A DNA stretch of 64,000 bases from Bactericera cockerelli (Eukaryota; Arthropoda; Insecta; Hemiptera; Triozidae): assembly GCA_024516035.1 (NCBI GenBank), contig CM044957.1:14766564-14830563 (forward strand), read 5' to 3'. Both the position numbers and the translations under genes were made by a program. The notes under the pieces are model-generated. The model was given only the letters and a program-made list of their open reading frames with translations, had not been told where the DNA came from and searched no databases. Below, one piece after another: positions 1-11,011 of this stretch (position 1 is its first letter; each line of letters begins with the position of its first letter).

Positions 1-157
1 CACATGCTTGACACAAACACACTACTCACTGGCACTTGTGGCACACATGCTTGACACAAACACACTACTCACTGGCACTTGTGGCACACATGCTTGACAC
101 AAACACACTACTCACTGGCACTTGTGGCACATATGCTTGACACAAACACACTACTCT
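1..157. repeat. 43-bp minisatellite copied from a PINCH exon-intron junction
   Basis: Units start at 1, 44, 87 and 130 with a 43-bp period; the array may continue left of the window. Read on the minus strand, each unit holds the last coding bases of the PINCH exon at 311-503 followed by its splice donor (CCA|GTGAGTA). About 31 bp are identical between the units and the real junction; the rest (TGTGTTTGTGTCAAG-like) is not exonic. The array sits in the intron downstream of that exon. Copy 4 differs by a C to T change. Confidence 0.9.
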
Positions 158-211
158 GTTACATATTAAACTGTTAGCATAGTGGGACTCCCTGTCTCGA
201 GCCGACACGCG

Positions 212-284
212 ACAGTCTAAATAAAGCACTCCTTCTTCTTTTACTCTAGTCTTATCCCGCTCAAGCATAGTCTAAATAAAGCAC
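212..284. repeat. Short direct repeat (AGTCTAAATAAAGCACT)
   Basis: The same 17-bp string occurs near 212 and near 268 in the intron between the minisatellite and the PINCH exon. It contains AATAAA, and the flanking bases could be an LTR remnant, but no LTR boundaries can be shown. Confidence 0.4.
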
Positions 285-310
285 TACTATACTATAATTA
301 CTATACTCAC

Positions 311-503
311 TGGCACTTGTGGCACACATGCTTGCCCTGGCCCACCGCCTTGGCCTGTGCATGACACTCGTGGCACAGGGCGCGGCCCTGGTTCCGGATG
401 AAGCCCAGGTCCGCCAGCTCCTTGTTGCAGTCCGCACACCGGAAACACTTGGGATGCCAGTTGGCGTTCATCGCCTTGATCACGCGACCGATCACGAACT
501 CGC
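311..503 (-). CDS. stck: PINCH (LIMS) LIM-domain adaptor, coding exon 2
   Basis: The translation runs [21 protein letters not shown] to VCHKC, finishing LIM domain 1 and continuing into LIM 2/3 spacing typical of PINCH, the five-LIM adaptor that joins integrin-linked kinase to parvin at integrin adhesions. On the minus strand the acceptor is ...CGACAG|GCGAG at 504/503 and the donor is CCA|GTGAGTA at 311/310. The exon enters in phase 1 from the exon at 1042-1258 (TGC G|GC GAG) and leaves in phase 2. The remaining exons lie left of the window. Homology is recognised from family knowledge; the symbol follows the Drosophila orthologue. Confidence 0.9.
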
Positions 504-831
504 CTGTCGAGATAATATTGTAGGTCGAGATTAAAACAAACTTTGTCAACAACAAAACGAAGTAAATACTAACAAATAAAAGTAGGGCAATAAACAAATC
601 TTTGAGAATATAAACAAGGAGTAAATCAGCCAAGACTCTACAACGACAAATTTGATTTTACAGTCATCTTTCACTCCATATTTTACAGAATCTACTTGGG
701 GTCGGTGTTATTTTGTTTAAAAACAATTATTGATAAATGCACCCTAAGATTACAGAATTTATTATTATTGTGTTCAAATTCTCATTTTACTATTTTGTAT
801 AATTGTTTTGTATAATAGGTCCCCAAAAATC

Positions 832-960
832 AACCTTAGTAGCTTGATCGATAACGCGTCGGACTTGTAACCTAGAGTAGTATTCAAGTCACAAGCAATA
901 ATTCAGTATAGCGAGTTTCGGTAATTGTGATATGACGAGTGTGATTGACACAAATAATAT
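832..960 (+). mobile_element. tRNA-headed SINE, family B, decayed copy
   Basis: The head CTTAGTAGCTTGATCGATAA and the tail ending GATTGACACAAATA match the better copies at 47416 and 50261, whose heads look like a tRNA with anticodon loop ACTTGTAAC. This copy has lost most of box B. It lies in the PINCH intron. Confidence 0.7.
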
Positions 961-1041
961 ATGACAACTTTGTAATGAGTCCCCATGGAATCTGTAATTA
1001 AATGTAAAAGTCAGATAAATGAATTAGAAACCAATACTCAC

Positions 1042-1258
1042 CGCACTTGCCGCAGCACGGAGCAAACAGCACATGGAAGTCGTGCTCGCAGTACTTGCGC
1101 CCCTCGAACTCGTAGAAGATGCCCCCCGGGAATGGGCGGAAGCACTGGGCGCACACGAAGCAGTGGGGGTGCCAGAGACCCCCCTTGGAGTTGACTATCT
1201 TCTCCTGGGACTCGAAGCCTTCACCGCAGCGGGAACAGAACATGTTCCCTAGGGGCAT
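1042..1258 (-). CDS. stck: PINCH (LIMS) first coding exon, LIM domain 1
   Basis: The exon begins with ATG at 1258 ([17 protein letters not shown]) and encodes most of LIM domain 1, with zinc ligands visible in CSRC, HPHC, CAQC, CEHD and CGKC. The donor is TGCG|GTGAGT at 1042/1041. A good acceptor (CCTCAG|AATCACC) lies 7 nt upstream of the ATG, so the exon probably starts at 1265 with a short 5'UTR part and an upstream noncoding exon lies further right. [20 protein letters not shown] is the signature of PINCH rather than other LIM proteins. The next exon is at 311-503, across an intron of about 540 bp that holds a SINE relic. Confidence 0.9.
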
Positions 1259-1323
1259 GGTGATTCTGAGGGAACAAATCATATTAATCTCTTTAGTGAA
1301 AGTTAATCACCAGGCAAGTTTAA

Positions 1324-1456
1324 GGGCGGAATTAATAGACGTTTTTGTAATACCTCTGTGGCGCTAAGTCACGGATTGCGTAGGTACTGTGTAAGATAGG
1401 GAAAATCGACACTTACCAACGACTTAAGTTATTGATGTTGTCTATTAATTCCGCCC
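1324..1456. mobile_element. Harbinger-like MITE, copy 1
   Basis: The 133-bp element has terminal inverted repeats GGGCGGAATTAATAGAC and its complement, flanked by TAA on both sides (1321-1323, 1457-1459). Copies at 19355 and 50608 share the internal text (ACCTCTGTGGCGCTAAGTCA), the same TIRs and 3-bp TWA target duplications. A TWA duplication and G-rich TIR start fit PIF/Harbinger MITEs; there is no coding capacity. Confidence 0.85.
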
Positions 1457-1459
1457 TAA

Positions 1460-3544
1460 AGCTCAAAGCATTTTCTACCACCTAACCTTAGGAGTCTTAT
1501 TATGTAGTCACATCTGAAATAATAAAGAAAAGTCCAAGCATCAGGTGGGATCCGATCCACAGATCACCGATCCATGAGCTGTACATTATTGTAGTGAATG
1601 TCTAGCTTGATAGCCATATTTCCTATATTTTGGACTCAACAAAATTGTTAGTTTTTGTATATCAGAGAATAGGACGATATTTAATTCCTAGATTTTCGAT
1701 GTTTTAAATGAAGAAAATTTAGAAATCTCGAACTTGTGAGTCTATTTTATTTTATTTTTTAATAGTTGTAAGCTTCTATAACGTCAGTTAGTTATTTGAG
1801 TTCTAGTATGAGTAATTGTCTCCTCTCGTGATATCAAAATATGTTAACAAAAAATTAATGTAACATTTGTTTTGCTATAACGTACTATAATTTTATGAAT
1901 CTATAACTTCATTAAATTCTTATGAATAACTCTTATTGTCTTATCTTTTTTTCTTATCTAGTATGATAAGAATGAAACTAACTACATACAACTATGAAGA
2001 AAAAAAATCAATCTTATCAATAACATAATTTGTTCAAATCATTTAGTTAGCAACACATCATGTCCCTGCCCTATATTCAGATTTCGTGCAACTCCTTATC
2101 AGATCATTGACAGGATTTTTACCTATGCACAACAAAATGTTATATAGAAATGTACATGATAAATGTAGGTATACGGTATATACAAACGAAAGTAGAGTGA
2201 GTATTTCTTTTCTATTGTTATTTTTTTTTTTTTAATAATAACTTTTGTTGGATGCAATTTTTTAGAACGGCATCTATTGGCTGTGTAAAAAACCAACTTC
2301 AGAAGCTCACCAGCAAGTAAAGGATTAATGGAAAAAGCTAGAATGGCCAAAGCTTAATAGGAATTGGTCATCACCTGTGGCTAGTGTTACAGGTCGATCA
2401 ATAATAGTGTTAATATTTAGTTATCCATAATCTTCAGACTTCAGTCCAACCATGTTGGCAAGATGACAGTACTTCTACCTTATAGACCCAAGGTCGTGGT
2501 AGGTACCAATTCCCGCCGATAATACATGAATATTTCCGATGTTAAAATATATGTTGGCACCATAAGATGCGATGGCGATTGGTTAGAACGTTGTCCTGTA
2601 TATCTTTTTCTATATCCTTAAATGTGGTTAAAGAGCACTAGCTCTATCCTAAAACTTCCTCGCAGCTAACGTTTATCGCCTGTGCCTTGGGTCATTAATT
2701 TTGGAATTTAGGTAAAACCTTTTTATTATCAACATTCGCAATAAATTATGTTTGATCTTACCTGAAAAACAACATCTAAAACAATAAAATAAAACAAGGA
2801 ATTTACTTTGAATGACAACATCAAAAGCTTCAAACACAAGCATATTTATTGTGCAAATAAATTAATTTAAAAACTTACTTGGAAAACATGATTCCTTCTA
2901 CACACTATGTATAATTTTAATTATATAACTTAACTAAATCACAAACAACAGAAACGTTAAGGAAATACCTCATGTACAACCTAACAATATAATAAATTAT
3001 TGCTGGAAAATTAGAAGACATAAATGAACTCCTACAAATTAAATAGAAAATAGTAAATTGAAAAGCTCTCCTTTTCCTTTGATCAAATTAAAAAAAGGTT
3101 TTATATGTAAATTTCAAGTAAAATAAAATAAACTCATCAATATTTGAAAGAATAACTAAAAGGTAGGTATGAAAAATAATGTCTACTAGAAACTAAATCC
3201 TTTTCAAGGTATCCTGAAGAAAATAAAAGTACAAGTTAATTTTGAAAGTATTTCGAGAATCTGTTGTAGAAAAATGATGAAGATAAAACTGTTTAACTGT
3301 TCCTTTAGGAAATAAGGGAAGTTAGGTAGGAACCCCAACCCTACAGTGATTGAGGGATAAGGTATTGTACTGTACACCTCTCCTAGCCCCATTTCCTACG
3401 CCTGTTTTACTGAATGTAAATGTCAGGAAGCATTTAGCTTAAAGCCAAACTTGCGTGGAGCTTCTCATAAAGACAAAACCTGCTCTTCTCACAGGTATCA
3501 CACAGTAAAGGACAGAATTATTTTACTTTAGATTTTTTTAATTT
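1460..3544. other. AT-rich intergenic DNA
   Basis: Probably covers the promoter side of PINCH. I see no convincing exon, RNA gene or bounded element; open frames are short and low in complexity. Confidence 0.5.
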
Positions 3545-3759
3545 GGGATTAACGTGGCCTTCAACTGCATGGTGATATCACGACGGGGGTGTTACCCTTA
3601 ATTTGCAGGAAACTCACAAACCAGTTACACATATTAACCTCACCCAGCCTGGGTTGGGCCGGAATGCCAGCATCACGGAGTCTTCACCACGCTGGACGTT
3701 GCTTAACTTCGGTGATCCTACGAGAACCGGTGCATTGAACGCGCCATCGACGTTGGCTA
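3545..3759 (-). mobile_element. 5S rRNA-derived SINE, diverged copy
   Basis: On the minus strand it begins with a 5S rRNA-like head (GCCAACGTCGATGGCGCG, then ACCGGTTC and ACCGAAGTTAAGCAACGT). It continues with the core (GGCCCAACCCAGGCTGGGTG) and the tail text shared with 31750-32022. The 5S part is truncated before the GGATGGGTGACC element, so it is unlikely to be transcribed from its own promoter. Confidence 0.85.
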
Positions 3760-4902
3760 CTTTAGATTTATTATGTTAAGTTAACTAGGAATAAGATATG
3801 TATAATAAGTAGGAAACTTTGTAAATATTTGATTCTTTTTCATTGTCACAAAAAAATCAATGCTATTCTTGTACTTAATACTGCAACTGATCGTTACTCA
3901 CTAGTAAGTAAAATCCTCGCTTTTAGGGGTGTAGTCATTTGTAGGAAAAGGTATGAGTGTACACAATAGTACACATACTCACAAGCTATGAAGTAGAACC
4001 CAGACATACGAATAATTGACAATTTCTAGTCAACTGGGATTCCAACTATAGTCAGCAAGGAGTTCAAGGGAAGTAAACGTGTCTCGTTTACTTAGGCCAA
4101 AAGATAATAACACAAATCATTGGCGAACTTAACAGAGTTAACATTAGGAAGGGCATCCAGCCGTAAAATGTAGGAGTGCCAAAAATAAACCAAATTCAAA
4201 CAATGCCAACCTCTCCAACAAAGAAATAACAAAAAGCATTTTTTTTTTTTTTTTAAAACACTTTGAAATGTTTTCTTGTCCCCAAGTGTAGTTTGAGATA
4301 CATAATATGGGCATTATGTATCTACAGAAGTGCATTCATTTACTCAGGTTAAATGAAAAAAAACCTGAGCGGGTTAGGGTTATGTGAGCAGATAAAAGAT
4401 AATAATTATAAAGAATGGGAAACAACTACTGTAGTGGTCTTATTTATTTATTTGTATGACTTAAGAAAAAAAAAACAAAATACAAAACTTATCGAACTTG
4501 AGTTTAGTATTTTTCATTATAATTATAATGAAAAGATATTAAAAAAAAGGGATTTAAAACAAAATCCCTTGTGCTAGCATAATATGCAATGTTGAGGCTT
4601 AGACTGGAAACCCTCTCACTAGATCATAATGGTATAATATACATTTAAAAAAAATATTTTGATTCTTTGGTATCTAATACTTAGTTTGTTTATCTTGAAA
4701 CTAAATCTTCAGTGCAAAAAAAATATTTCTTCTTATAATCATTATCTCTAATAGCAAATGGGTAGGTAATTAGTTAATTACACAATACTTCACTCGAGAG
4801 AGAGGAATCAACCAATAGGAATGGATCCCGTACTGATAGATTCTTCACTTATGTAAGTATGGTAAATGGATTTCCCACTTAAACAAGACAGAAACATTTC
4901 CT
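3760..4902. other. AT-rich intergenic DNA downstream of slalom
   Basis: This stretch holds the 3' side of the slalom gene on the minus strand. Poly-A/T runs lie near 4239-4254 and 4469. No gene or bounded repeat is recognisable. Confidence 0.45.
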
Positions 4903-6198
4903 CTACACTTCAGCCTGGATGACTTTCTTCTTCAAGGACGCCTTGCGTAGTTTACAGTAAGCTTGCAGCAAGACCGCTAGTAAGACGAGTACAATGCCCA
5001 CCACACCCAGAGCAGCTATTGGATGTCCGTACAGTAAACACGACAGCAGAATAGCCAGCCCCTGGCGGATAGTCATGATGATGGTGAACACGATGGCGCC
5101 GAATTTGGCAACGGTGTAAAAAACAAACAGTTGTCCGACCGCTGAGCTGATGGATAGTAGAACACAGTCAAGAGAAAACGATGGAAACTGGAACATAAAG
5201 TGAAGAGATGCCAGGAAGCTGTCTTGCTGGAGAAGACTGACGGAGGTGAAGAGACAGGAGAAGAGGTTCATCCCGAACATCATCTGCAGGGAGGTGACCT
5301 TGTAGGATTCAAACAGGACGCCTTGCCAGTTGGCGGTGAAGGAATCACAGGTCAGGTAGAGGGCGAGAAGGATGATGCCAGAGACAGTTGTCGTCTTGCC
5401 AACTTTGCCCGAGGCGTCCAGACTGGACAGCATGAAGAGGAGCATACCGAGGGAGATGCCCAGGGCAGAGACATATTCGAACGTCTCGTAACTTTTCTTC
5501 TTGGTAGCGACCAGCTTGCCCATGGACATGACTGCCAGGATCTTGCAGGACTTGGCCAGCACCTGGGCGGGGAAGCTCACGAACTTGAGAGCCTCGTACT
5601 GGCACCAGGAGGACAGGATGTTGGTGAGGGAGCAGTAGGCGTACTTGAAGAGCGGCATGGTGGTGCGAGGCTGATGCAGCAGCAGCGCTGTGGCGCCTGC
5701 CACGGCCAGGGCTAGGATGCGGTTCACAAACACGAGGAACTGGGAGTCCTGGAACTGTGCTTCCTCCCCGAGGGCGTTCCTGTAGGTCTGAGTCATGATC
5801 TTCTCCTGCAAAACCCCCCATGTGAGGTAGCTTGTCTGGAGCCCCGTGGTGCAGAACAGGAGTAGCAACGCATCTTGTTTGACGGAACGTGTAAGGGCAG
5901 AACCTGTCGGCAAGAGTTCTTTCTCATCGGGATGGTACTTGGAGTGCTCCTTGAAACAGGCGGTGAACAGGTAGCCCAGCCAGGAACTGTCCGTGTCCTG
6001 CCTCTTGTAGACGCAGCGGTAGAGAATGAGTCCTGGGAGCAAGATTGTCGCATAGCCCAGGAGGTTGAGAGTCAGGCGAAAGAGCCAGGCTTCGTGGTAG
6101 CCGTGTTCCAAGGAGGTTAGCAACCGGTTGAACCCAAAAGTGAAGCCGATAGTGAGAGCGGCTAGGGTCACTACCAGTGGGGCTACCGAGCGCGTCAT
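4903..6198 (-). CDS. sll: PAPS transporter 1 (SLC35B2 / slalom)
   Basis: A single 431-residue open frame from ATG 6198. It matches the Golgi antiporter that carries 3'-phosphoadenosine 5'-phosphosulfate into the Golgi lumen for sulfation of glycosaminoglycans and other substrates. Family blocks include LQTSYLTWGVLQEKIMTQ, QYEALKFVSFPAQVLAKSCK and MGKLVATKKKSYETFEYVSA. Multiple hydrophobic helices run from residue 8 to the C-terminus, with a loop near residues 65-105. The length equals that of animal SLC35B2, so it looks complete. The Lys-rich tail (KLRKASLKKKVIQAEV) faces the cytosol in the usual topology. It is intronless here, and GC-rich compared with its surroundings, as expected for a conserved gene. 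Confidence 0.95.
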   Translation of the reverse strand: MTRSVAPLVVTLAALTIGFTFGFNRLLTSLEHGYHEAWLFRLTLNLLGYATILLPGLILYRCVYKRQDTDSSWLGYLFTACFKEHSKYHPDEKELLPTGSALTRSVKQDALLLLFCTTGLQTSYLTWGVLQEKIMTQTYRNALGEEAQFQDSQFLVFVNRILALAVAGATALLLHQPRTTMPLFKYAYCSLTNILSSWCQYEALKFVSFPAQVLAKSCKILAVMSMGKLVATKKKSYETFEYVSALGISLGMLLFMLSSLDASGKVGKTTTVSGIILLALYLTCDSFTANWQGVLFESYKVTSLQMMFGMNLFSCLFTSVSLLQQDSFLASLHFMFQFPSFSLDCVLLSISSAVGQLFVFYTVAKFGAIVFTIIMTIRQGLAILLSCLLYGHPIAALGVVGIVLVLLAVLLQAYCKLRKASLKKKVIQAEV

Positions 6199-7119
6199 CT
6201 TATCTGGAGGGGGTTGTTAGCGGCGCGGAGAAGTGTGGGTCTAGAAGCACACAGAAAGAGGGCTAGGTCTCAGCTTGACAGGAAAATCGGCTGCGTTGTC
6301 TCATATATTTTAATACACTTTCCAAACAGTTTAGAAACACTTTTACAGGTGGGCTATCAGCACAATACACAAGAGACATAATGTATTTCACAATGATTTA
6401 ATGATTTCTTGCATTCTTAATACTTCTCTATTTCGAATCATTGTATAGATAATAAGATAAATGCACTTGGTGTAAAATTATACGAGCATTATTAATGAGA
6501 TAAGTATAAAAAAAGAGATAAGTATAATTATATAAAATAGAGACAAGTAAGTTTTCAACGCTAAAAGACTTCTTATTAAAAATACACAGAATCACCTACC
6601 TAGATATTGCCAATTTCTAAATAAAACATCAGAGACGCGGTACAAACACCAGGATATAAATACGGACAAAGCTATTGGTGAAGTTTTTCGTGATGTATTA
6701 TGTTCGTAATATAATAACATTAATAACTAATAAATAATCAGTTAACAGTTCCTAATCCATCTAATACGTGCGATTTTTGGTAAATGATCTTCAAACTTTT
6801 TTGAAGGAAGCTTTTTTGCGTGGGTTGTGAATTGAGATACTTTGGATGACACACAACAGAACACACTTTGAAAATTTCGAAATACGCAAGTACATTAATA
6901 CATTTTCGTAATATTTTCTTATCAGTGAGGTTTATGCTAGTAGCTGGGAGTTTGACCAGTAATGCTATGGTCATCTACGTCGATGACCATACCAGTAAAA
7001 AGTGACGTTGAGACTCTTTACGTATTATTTTTCTTTTAAAGAGACAAGACCTAAATATGATGGATTGGGACAAATGATTTTCGAATGCTCCACAATATAA
7101 TCTGTCTGATGTATGTGTT
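6199..7119. other. 5' flank of slalom
   Basis: Just upstream of the ATG (6199-6310) the DNA is GC-richer and may be 5'UTR or promoter. The rest is AT-rich with no gene. The LINE target-site duplication (AAGGATTCTTT) begins at 7120. Confidence 0.4.
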
Positions 7120-7207
7120 AAGGATTCTTTTTTTTTTTCTTTTTTTTTCCATTAGGCGCTTTAACACCACTGGTGTAGTGGGTCGTTCGCGCCGATTCCT
7201 CAATGAA

Positions 7208-10200
7208 CTAAATCAGGTTGATTAGTTTGGTTTGTTTTAAATACTCCATGAGGGAGTCAATAGATGAGGAGTCGTCGATAAGGCTAGGTTCAACGGCAAG
7301 GGATTTACGTATTTGGATATGGATTCTACATGAGAGAATGTGTTTGACGGACAGCATCTCTCCGCATTGGCAGACGGGTGGAGATGTCTTGAGGAACAGA
7401 AACTTATGGGTAATGCGTGTGTGGCCAATGCGGAGTCTAGTAAGGACGACTTCTTCAAATCTAGTGTTTCTATTGGACGAAGACCAATAGTCAACCAAAG
7501 GCTTGATTGATTTTAATTTATTAGCATTGGGTTCAGAATTCCATGATTCTTGCCAGGATAGTTTTATGGTCTTATTAATGAATGGGGAAAAATCTTCAGA
7601 ACAGCAAATTTTTAAAGCATCATGAGAGTCATTAGGAAATTGGGTAGCTCGGTCAACAGCTTCGTTCCCAATTATGCCACAGTGGGAAGGGCGCCACAAC
7701 AAGGATAGTTGTTTTGAACAGGTTTTGAGGTCCAAAATTGCCGAAAAAACCTTTGTAACGAGAGGATTGGTTCCTTTAGAATTAGCTAAAGAATTCAAAG
7801 CGCTTAGAGAGTCAGATACAATTAGAAAGTTAGAGGATGGGAGATATTTAATGTGGATAATACAAAGAAGCAATGCAATTAATTCAGATGATAAAACACA
7901 GTTCACATCATTCAGTTTGTAGGAGTATATGATGTTTTCAATACTGTAAGCACAGCTTGTTAAGTTTACTGATTTTGAACCATCAGTATAACATACTACA
8001 TGATTATTATACTTGGAATTAATAATTTCTGCAAAGTTTTGACGGTGCACAGACGGAGCTATATTACTTTTTTTACTGGCGTGAAGAGAAAGATCTATAT
8101 CAGGGATTTCTAGAGACCAAGGCGGCTTAGGCTTAACAAATGGAGCAAACTCGCTTAGCTTTGTCAACCGCGTGAATTCATTGTATTGATCCACACGAGT
8201 AGACAATGGTAGCGGCGAATTACAAGGATAATTTTTATCATTATGATTTGATTTGAAGAGAATCTTATTTACAGGATTGAGAGGGCAACTACCGATTTTC
8301 GCAACATATTTCAACATTAACTTAGTCCTACGTAAGTGTAATGGTAAAATACCAGATTCAACATAGAGACTGGGAACAGGGCTGGTCCTGAGAGCACCAG
8401 TAGCAATCCTGATTCCCGCATTATGAACAGGATTTAATTTATTTAGTAAACTTGGTTTTGCGGAGGCGTAGATAAAGCAACCATAATCAAACAAAGGTAA
8501 AACATATGATTTGTATAATTTAAGGAGAGTGTCACGGTGAATACCATATCTTTTATTCGATACCATTTTCAGAACATTTAGAGCAGTGGTGGTGCGATTT
8601 TTTAGAGAAAGAATGTGTTTTGTCCATTTCAACTTGCAATCCCACGTCAAGCCAAGAAACTTAACCTGGTCAACAAAGTTCAACTGGACATTATTATAAG
8701 ACAAAGGGGGAAAATTCACATTACGTGCTCTAGAAAAGGTAACACATACTGACTTGGAAGGATCAGCGGAAAAAATTAAACCATTCTGATTAGACCAGGT
8801 AAGAATGTCATTCAAAGTACTTTGAATGCGAGATCTCATTAAATCAGTATTTTTGCCACGCGCAATAATCATGAAATCATCAATGAATAGGAGTCGCTTT
8901 AAAGGGGCTTTTACCAAGTTCAGAATGTCATTGATAAAAACAATGAAAAGCATAGGGCTCAACGATGAACCTTGGACTATGCCATTTTCCAAAGGATATT
9001 TATCAGATAAGGAATTATTTAGTTTAACTCTGATGAATCTATTATTTAAGAAATTACTTAGGTACTGAAGTAAGATACCATTGATACCAAAACCAACCAG
9101 AGACTTCAGAATTTTGTGGCGCCAAGTCATGTCGAAAGATTTTTGGCCGTCTAAAAGTACTGCAATGGTGCACTCCTTTTTGAGTAGGCCACGAGCCACC
9201 TCTTCTTCAAGAAAGGCTAAATTATCCAAAGTAGACCTTTTAAAACGACCACCACTTTGAAAATGACTAATAACGCCTTTCTTCTCAAGTATCCAAGTCA
9301 ATCTTTTGTTAACCATTTTTTCCAATAATTTACTCAAACAATTAAGTAGAGAAATAGGGCGATAGCTGGAAGGAAATATCTTGTCCTTACCAGGTTTCAA
9401 CAGAGGAATAATTAAAGCCTCACCCCATGACGAGGGAAACTTACCTGTCCTCCAAATAAAGTTATAGACCTCCAATAAGGAACGTAAGGCATTTTCAGGC
9501 AGCTCTTTCAATATTGGAAAAGAAATGCCATCAGGTCCAGCGGCTTTAGATGAGCAAGTAGAAAGAACATCACATAATTCTTGATATATAAAGGGAGCAT
9601 TAAAGTCAGCTCTATAAGTGAAATCTATTTGAATAGGAATACTCTCACACGAAGCTTTGTGCGATAAAAATTCATTGCTAAAATTAGCATTGGAGGAAAC
9701 AGAAGAAAAGTGAGAACCTAGTAAATTAGTGATAGAGGCTGTGTCATAAATTATCTTACCTGGGTCATTGACATCCTGAAGAGCTGAAATACTTCTAGGT
9801 GAATACTTACCACGTAGTTTGCCCATCTTATGGAATAATTCACCGGAAGAATTAGATTTGTCAATAGAGCCAACAAAGTTGGTCCAGGATTCTTTCTTTT
9901 TAACCTTAATGGTTTTCCTGGCGATAGCTCTTGCTTTCATAAACGCAATTCTGTTATCAGGGGTAGGATTACGTCTGAGGGAACGCAGATACCTCCTCCT
10001 ATCCTTTATAACCTTCTTAACATCGTCATCCCACCATGGTACAGGTAGCTTATTTGGAGGTAGATGTTTAATGGGAATGGAAGAGTTAGCCGCACTAATA
10101 ATATTAGTATTGATAAGGATAATGATATTGTCTATATCTGTATCATTATCAATAAAGTTAAAATTAAATGTAATGTTCGATCTGAATTTTTCCCAATCAG

Positions 10201-10933
10201 CTTTTTCATAGAACCAAATTTTTGGGAGGGATGAAACAGACTGAGAAACATGAGGTAAAGGAAATTGATGACTTATAATAATAGGAAAGTGATCTGAAAA
10301 ATGGATGTCACTAATGGTGTTCCAATTCAGATCAGGATATAAAATTGAAGAAGCAAAGGAAAGATCGATGGAAGAATGAGTGAGGTGCGATAGATTAAAG
10401 TGGGTGGGACTGCCCGTGTTGAGCAAAAGTACATTATCATTGTTTATGATAAATTTCTCGACTTCCCTACCTTTAGTATCGATTCTAATGTCACCGCAAA
10501 GTGGGTTGTGAGAATTAAAATCACCTAAAAGGATGAACGGAAGTGGGAGTTGATTCATGATGTTTGTCAGATCAGTTTCGGAAAATCTTAACTGCGGAGG
10601 TATATAAATATTACACACACAAACAGGTTTATCAAATCCAGGCAATTTAACCAGGACCGCAATACATTGGAAATTCGAATGGATATTTATTTGTTTAGCG
10701 TAACATGTGTTATGAATAAAAGTGCAGACACCACCGCAAGCTATATTTCCATCAAGGTAATCAAACCTATATAAATCGAAATTATTAAGCTTGGGAGTTT
10801 TATTAGGTGATAAATGGGATTCTTGTATACAAATAATCATTGGATCGATCTTACGCACAAGGCATTTAAGTTCGTCCATGTGATTAATGAGACCATTTAC
10901 GTTCCACTGAACAAGGAAATCAGTAAAAGACAT
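7208..10933 (-). CDS. LINE ORF2: endonuclease, reverse transcriptase and RNase H polyprotein
   Basis: ATG at 10933 (MSFTDFLVQWNVNG) gives 1241 residues without a stop. Domains in order: an APE-type endonuclease (QWNVNG, IQESHL, GDFNSHNPLCG, FSDHFPII); a reverse transcriptase (PISLLNCLSKLLEK, LLDGQKSFD, GIVQGSSLSP, FIDD in place of the usual Y-x-DD); an RNase H (CYTDGS, SSELIALL, VSDSLSALNS, NEAVDRA); and a C-terminal CQCGE...H...C zinc motif. The enzyme nicks target DNA and primes cDNA synthesis there. All catalytic acidic residues expected at these motifs are present. The frame stays open upstream to 11011 but without an ATG. It should be co-expressed with ORF1, which is now far upstream and frameshifted. 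Confidence 0.92.
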   Translation of the reverse strand: MSFTDFLVQWNVNGLINHMDELKCLVRKIDPMIICIQESHLSPNKTPKLNNFDLYRFDYLDGNIACGGVCTFIHNTCYAKQINIHSNFQCIAVLVKLPGFDKPVCVCNIYIPPQLRFSETDLTNIMNQLPLPFILLGDFNSHNPLCGDIRIDTKGREVEKFIINNDNVLLLNTGSPTHFNLSHLTHSSIDLSFASSILYPDLNWNTISDIHFSDHFPIIISHQFPLPHVSQSVSSLPKIWFYEKADWEKFRSNITFNFNFIDNDTDIDNIIILINTNIISAANSSIPIKHLPPNKLPVPWWDDDVKKVIKDRRRYLRSLRRNPTPDNRIAFMKARAIARKTIKVKKKESWTNFVGSIDKSNSSGELFHKMGKLRGKYSPRSISALQDVNDPGKIIYDTASITNLLGSHFSSVSSNANFSNEFLSHKASCESIPIQIDFTYRADFNAPFIYQELCDVLSTCSSKAAGPDGISFPILKELPENALRSLLEVYNFIWRTGKFPSSWGEALIIPLLKPGKDKIFPSSYRPISLLNCLSKLLEKMVNKRLTWILEKKGVISHFQSGGRFKRSTLDNLAFLEEEVARGLLKKECTIAVLLDGQKSFDMTWRHKILKSLVGFGINGILLQYLSNFLNNRFIRVKLNNSLSDKYPLENGIVQGSSLSPMLFIVFINDILNLVKAPLKRLLFIDDFMIIARGKNTDLMRSRIQSTLNDILTWSNQNGLIFSADPSKSVCVTFSRARNVNFPPLSYNNVQLNFVDQVKFLGLTWDCKLKWTKHILSLKNRTTTALNVLKMVSNKRYGIHRDTLLKLYKSYVLPLFDYGCFIYASAKPSLLNKLNPVHNAGIRIATGALRTSPVPSLYVESGILPLHLRRTKLMLKYVAKIGSCPLNPVNKILFKSNHNDKNYPCNSPLPLSTRVDQYNEFTRLTKLSEFAPFVKPKPPWSLEIPDIDLSLHASKKSNIAPSVHRQNFAEIINSKYNNHVVCYTDGSKSVNLTSCAYSIENIIYSYKLNDVNCVLSSELIALLLCIIHIKYLPSSNFLIVSDSLSALNSLANSKGTNPLVTKVFSAILDLKTCSKQLSLLWRPSHCGIIGNEAVDRATQFPNDSHDALKICCSEDFSPFINKTIKLSWQESWNSEPNANKLKSIKPLVDYWSSSNRNTRFEEVVLTRLRIGHTRITHKFLFLKTSPPVCQCGEMLSVKHILSCRIHIQIRKSLAVEPSLIDDSSSIDSLMEYLKQTKLINLI

Positions 10934-11011
10934 GTTTAGATTGTTTAGTGAACATAAAAAGATAGTTATTCCATAAGACTGAAAACTGAAGATACCATTA
11001 GGTAGACACAA

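Noticed and set aside
1..157. CRISPR-like array
   Set aside because: Units are contiguous with no unique spacers and derive from a host exon junction, in a eukaryotic genome.
5200..6120. Open frames overlapping slalom (5200-5715 plus, 5345-5821 minus, 5875-6120 plus)
   Set aside because: They overlap the clear SLC35B2 coding frame and have no family resemblance; shadows of a GC-richer gene.
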